Source: an uncultured Opitutaceae bacterium (GTDB lineage Bacteria; Verrucomicrobiota; Verrucomicrobiia; Opitutales; Opitutaceae). From it: 45,720 nt of DNA. The notes beneath the pieces were generated by a model. It was not told the DNA's origin. It made no database searches and saw only the letters and a list, made by a program, of their open reading frames with translations. This document shows, piece by piece, positions 43,629-45,720 of the stretch; the stretch's first letter is position 1, and every line of letters starts with the position of its first letter. Position numbers and translations under genes: made by a program. Location of the stretch: NCBI GenBank assembly GCA_937942145.1, contig CALDFV010000028.1, positions 1-45,720 of the forward strand. The letters run 5' to 3'.

Positions 43629-43964
43629 AAGTAGTCACCGCATCGGGCGATGCTGGATTCAAAGCCGACGTTTGATCGATCGGTTACTAGTCCTACAAAC
43701 TTGAAATCTTGTGCAGTGGTTACGGATTAATCCGAATTAGCTTTCCACCGAGCATCGCGAACCTTTGGAAGATCGAAATGGTTTGGAATTAGTTCTCGGT
43801 CTCTCGACGGTTCGAGAATTTGCGGAGAGGCCTCGGATTCCATCTTGATGCTGGTGCTCGGATGCGAGTGTTGCCCTTCCAGCAACATTGCCACTGGCAA
43901 GTCAGGATGAGAGAACAGCTTCGAGATATTTCCTCGAAAGTAATCGTCTGGGCAGTGGATCCGC
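43629..43964. other. gap upstream of the YHYH/di-haem operon
   Basis: 336 nt between the operon start (43628) and the stop of the TIM-barrel gene (43965), all on the minus strand. It must contain the operon promoter unless the operon reads through from the TIM-barrel gene. A minus-strand frame (about 43730-43960) is open without a good start until ATG codons near 43890 and gives a protein-like, unrecognised sequence. I saw no clear operator palindrome or copper-box. Confidence 0.45.
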
Positions 43965-45095
43965 TTAAGCTTTCAGGCCCAGCCCGATGGACTTACAGTA
44001 ACGGATGCTCTCCTCAATTTCACGTTTCTGATACTCTTGGGTGGCGAGGTCCTTGTTGTGGTCCGCGCGGTCGGCGTTGGGTCCCACTGGCGCCTTCCAC
44101 GGTTCCCGAGGGGTGCCCTGGCGGGCCCACTTCAGGTAACGAGAGAGAGTAGAGGCTTTCATGTCGGGAAACAGGTTCATAAAGCCTTCCTCCAAAAACG
44201 GAATCTCCCGATTGAATCCGGAAATGGTTTCGATGTGTACGGGAACGTTCGGACAAAGCTCCTTGAACCGGTCGAAATACTTTACCCAATCCACGTTGCC
44301 TTTACCCATGGCGGTCCACTGAACGGTGGTTCCTTTCTCCGATGTCCAGATAGCGGAATCCCGCAGACTGGTGGTGACCGCGTAGGGCCCCATGATCTCC
44401 AAGTTTTCTAAAGGGTCTTCCAAGGTCCAGGAGGCGTTGCCGGCATCAAGGTTGGCACCCATGTAGGAGGAGCCTCCCGCTTCTTCGATCAGAGTAACGA
44501 CTTCATGGGCCTGCATGTCACCGGCATGGTTTTCGACAGCAATCTTAATGCCTGCATCCATTGCTTGGGTACGGCAGGCACGACAGACTTTTGCGGTGTC
44601 TTTGATGCGTGCCATGATGCCGCCTTCTGTTCCCCGGTCGTCACGGTTCCCAAGGATGACTCTAACGACGGGGGATCCAGTCGCTTCGGCGACTCGAATG
44701 GACAGGCGCAAGTGTTCTTCCGCCGTTCCCCACTTGTCCTTGAAGGTGGTCGAGGTCGGGCAAATGCTCCAGGTGCCGATGTGAATATCGATTCCCATGT
44801 CATCCGCCTTTTTGCGGACATCACGAAGGTAGGGCATCTTGAGACTCTTGAAATGGTCGAGGTCCGACATGAACAGCGAGTCGATTCCCAGCTTCTCTGA
44901 AAATTTCAAGTGGTCTTCCACCATCCAGTTCATGGCGCGAACCGCGAAATTGTCGTATCCAAGCTTGACGCCAGTCTTCTTATGATGGGCCGCGAGAACT
45001 GAAAGTGGGCTAGCGGCGGCCGCCATTCCACCAGCGGCTAGGGTTTTGAGAAAGTCCCGACGTGGGTTAGGATGGGTTGGTTGCAATGTTGGCAT
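43965..45095 (-). CDS. Tat-exported xylose-isomerase-like TIM-barrel (sugar phosphate isomerase/epimerase family)
   Basis: A 376-aa protein. The N-terminus MPTLQPTHPNPRRDFLKTLAAGGMAAAASPLSVLAA carries the twin-arginine motif RRDFLK, so it should be exported folded, with its metal. The barrel has HIGTWSICPTSTTF, AVENHAGD (Glu), GANLDAGNAS (Asp) and HIETISG (Glu), which are metal-ligand positions in this AP-endonuclease-2-type family. Members isomerise or epimerise sugars, including 3-keto sugars acted on by DUF1080-type enzymes, which suits the neighbourhood. No other gene is coupled to it; the next gene, a sulfatase, starts 329 nt away on the opposite strand. Confidence 0.87.
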   Translation of the reverse strand: MPTLQPTHPNPRRDFLKTLAAGGMAAAASPLSVLAAHHKKTGVKLGYDNFAVRAMNWMVEDHLKFSEKLGIDSLFMSDLDHFKSLKMPYLRDVRKKADDMGIDIHIGTWSICPTSTTFKDKWGTAEEHLRLSIRVAEATGSPVVRVILGNRDDRGTEGGIMARIKDTAKVCRACRTQAMDAGIKIAVENHAGDMQAHEVVTLIEEAGGSSYMGANLDAGNASWTLEDPLENLEIMGPYAVTTSLRDSAIWTSEKGTTVQWTAMGKGNVDWVKYFDRFKELCPNVPVHIETISGFNREIPFLEEGFMNLFPDMKASTLSRYLKWARQGTPREPWKAPVGPNADRADHNKDLATQEYQKREIEESIRYCKSIGLGLKA

Positions 45096-45190
45096 AACGT
45101 AATTCAGTTAGTAAGGGAGCTCAATTTGTTGTTCGGTAACGGCAGCTATCGCAACCTTTTACTGAAAAAGCATTGCTGATTTTAGGTCTG

Positions 45191-45255
45191 GGGCCAGCGC
45201 TCGCGGCGACTGCGTAGTCTGATCTTCAATCGCGGCGCGGCACAAACGCTGGCCC
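45191..45255. repeat. inverted repeat, GGGCCAGCG...CGCTGGCCC
   Basis: Perfect 9-bp arms at 45191-45199 and 45247-45255, with a GC-rich spacer of 47 nt that itself has complementary pieces (CGCGGCG / GCGGCGCGG). A REP-like element in the gap 45096-45424. Confidence 0.6.
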
Positions 45256-45283
45256 TACGAAAGAATGGGTCGATAGATATTTC

Positions 45284-45346
45284 TGTAGGAGCGGTTTTAT
45301 ACCGCGATAGAAACTAAGAAAATCGCGGTATAAAACCGCTCCTACA
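45284..45346. repeat. perfect 25-bp inverted repeat
   Basis: Arms 45284-45308 and 45322-45346 are exact reverse complements, with a 13-nt A-rich loop. The stem starts TGTAGGAGCGGTTTTATACC. No decay is visible, unlike the other repeats here, so it is probably recent. It could be a mobile palindromic element (REP/MITE type) or a strong terminator-like structure, though no T-run follows it. Confidence 0.8.
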
Positions 45347-45399
45347 TTGGATCCGGTGAGATTGTCCGTTCTTCTGTGCGGTTTTCCTCAAAATTTGAT

Positions 45400-45424
45400 G
45401 GGCACTCGGAGATTGCCCGCTAAC
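45400..45424 (+). repeat. family C repeat abutting a sulfatase start
   Basis: GGGCACTCGGAGATTGCCCG plus CTAAC matches the family C copies at 11234, 27995 and 28040. It ends one base before the ATG at 45425, so the repeat occupies the ribosome-binding region of the last gene if that start is used. Confidence 0.65.
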
Positions 45425-45720
45425 ATGACAATTATGATACCCCATAAATCGATCATTTGCCTTGCCGCTTGTTTCTTTTGGATCGCTGCTGGATTTGCGG
45501 CCAAGCGTCCCAATGTAATCATTGTCATGACAGATGACCAAGGTTACGGTGAGCTTTCGGTGCACGGAAACCCGATTCTCAAAACGCCACACTTAGACCG
45601 TTTGCACAGCCAAAGCTTGCGCCTGACCGACTTTCACGTGGCTCCGATGTGCACGCCAACCCGTGGACAGTTGCTCACGGGAATCGACGCCGCTCGGAAC
45701 GCGGCCATCAATGTCAGCGC
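45425..45720 (+). CDS. exported sulfatase, 5' part, cut by the window end
   Basis: Only the first 98 codons are present (95 from the ATG at 45434). Two in-frame ATG codons, 45425 and 45434, are possible. The leader MIPHKSIICLAACFFWIAAGFA is followed by AKRPNVIIVMTDDQGYGELSVHGN (Asp34, Asp35, counting from 45434). Cys73 in MCTPTRGQLLTG is the formylglycine site. This is an arylsulfatase-type beginning with no defect visible. The rest lies beyond 45720. It is the seventh sulfatase domain in the window. A family C repeat sits immediately upstream. Confidence 0.88.
   Translation, partial: MTIMIPHKSIICLAACFFWIAAGFAAKRPNVIIVMTDDQGYGELSVHGNPILKTPHLDRLHSQSLRLTDFHVAPMCTPTRGQLLTGIDAARNAAINVS

Noticed and set aside
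43730-43960. A minus-strand open frame upstream of the YHYH operon
   Set aside because: There is no start codon for most of its length and no known motif. It was kept only as part of the gap description.
337-45720. A Bacteroidetes-type polysaccharide utilisation locus
   Set aside because: There is no SusC/SusD pair, no glycoside hydrolase or polysaccharide lyase, and the genes are scattered in orientation.
1-45720. CRISPR arrays, tRNA or rRNA genes, integrases and insertion sequences
   Set aside because: No regularly spaced direct repeats, tRNA cloverleaf sequences, rRNA-like sequence or transposase motifs were recognised on reading both strands. The repeats present are short, dispersed and palindromic.

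Overview
The window looks like chromosomal DNA of a marine or aquatic verrucomicrobial bacterium (Verrucomicrobiota, probably the Opitutales/Puniceicoccales side; inferred from gene content, with no rRNA or marker gene to confirm it). Four features point that way. There are many Cys-type sulfatases, many exported PQQ-like beta-propeller proteins, many small secreted hydrolases on both strands, and short palindromic repeats in most of the larger gaps. Nearly every gene begins with a Sec or Tat signal peptide, so most of the encoded chemistry is periplasmic or extracellular. I see no tRNA, rRNA, CRISPR array, integrase or transposase.

Layout. 0.3-3.6 kb: an iduronate-2-sulfatase-like gene, the broken start of a sialate O-acetylesterase, and a PQQ-like propeller. 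3.7-5.0 kb: an arylsulfatase. 5.3-8.4 kb: a tight three-gene operon of exported amidohydrolase, exported RidA-like protein and Tat-exported SelA/DgaE-like PLP enzyme. 8.5-9.0 kb: the tail of a dead propeller gene. 9.3-10.7 kb: an N-sulfoglucosamine-sulfohydrolase-like sulfatase, followed by a repeat-rich gap. 11.3-16.3 kb: a DUF1080 protein, a DUF1080-like/esterase fusion, a propeller and a PHP-type phosphodiesterase. 16.5-19.0 kb: a PhoD-like phosphatase and an SMP-30-like propeller. 19.3-21.1 kb: a second PLP enzyme (class V) beside a second exported RidA. 21.3-24.8 kb: an EF-hand alpha/beta hydrolase, a VOC protein, a TauD-like dioxygenase and an aldo/keto reductase. 25.2-32.5 kb: an MFS transporter, two propellers, a sulfatase and two convergent DoxX-like genes. 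33-37.7 kb: a small coiled-coil protein, a sulfatase, a quinone-oxidoreductase-like gene, a SnoaL-like pseudogene, an esterase and a lipoprotein. 37.8-43.6 kb: an NHL-repeat protein facing a two-gene operon. 44-45.7 kb: a Tat-exported xylose-isomerase-like TIM barrel and the start of a seventh sulfatase, cut by the window edge.

How it works together (inference). Sulfatases, esterases, DUF1080 proteins, a TIM-barrel sugar isomerase/epimerase and an SMP-30-like lactonase suggest breakdown of sulfated, acylated polysaccharides or glycans. No glycoside hydrolase, lyase, SusC/SusD pair or formylglycine-generating enzyme is present here, so those functions must lie elsewhere. The most unusual unit is at 38.9-43.6 kb. 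A YHYH-domain/sulfatase fusion is translationally coupled to a single polypeptide that joins an MbnP-like copper-binding domain to an MbnH/MauG-like di-haem domain. In known systems the two halves are separate proteins, and the di-haem enzyme converts a tryptophan of its partner to kynurenine. The second theme is the repeated pairing of exported PLP enzymes with exported RidA proteins, which suggests enamine/imine chemistry outside the cytoplasm.

Gene decay is visible at three places (acetylesterase start, propeller tail, SnoaL-like gene), and several families of short palindromic repeats recur in the gaps.
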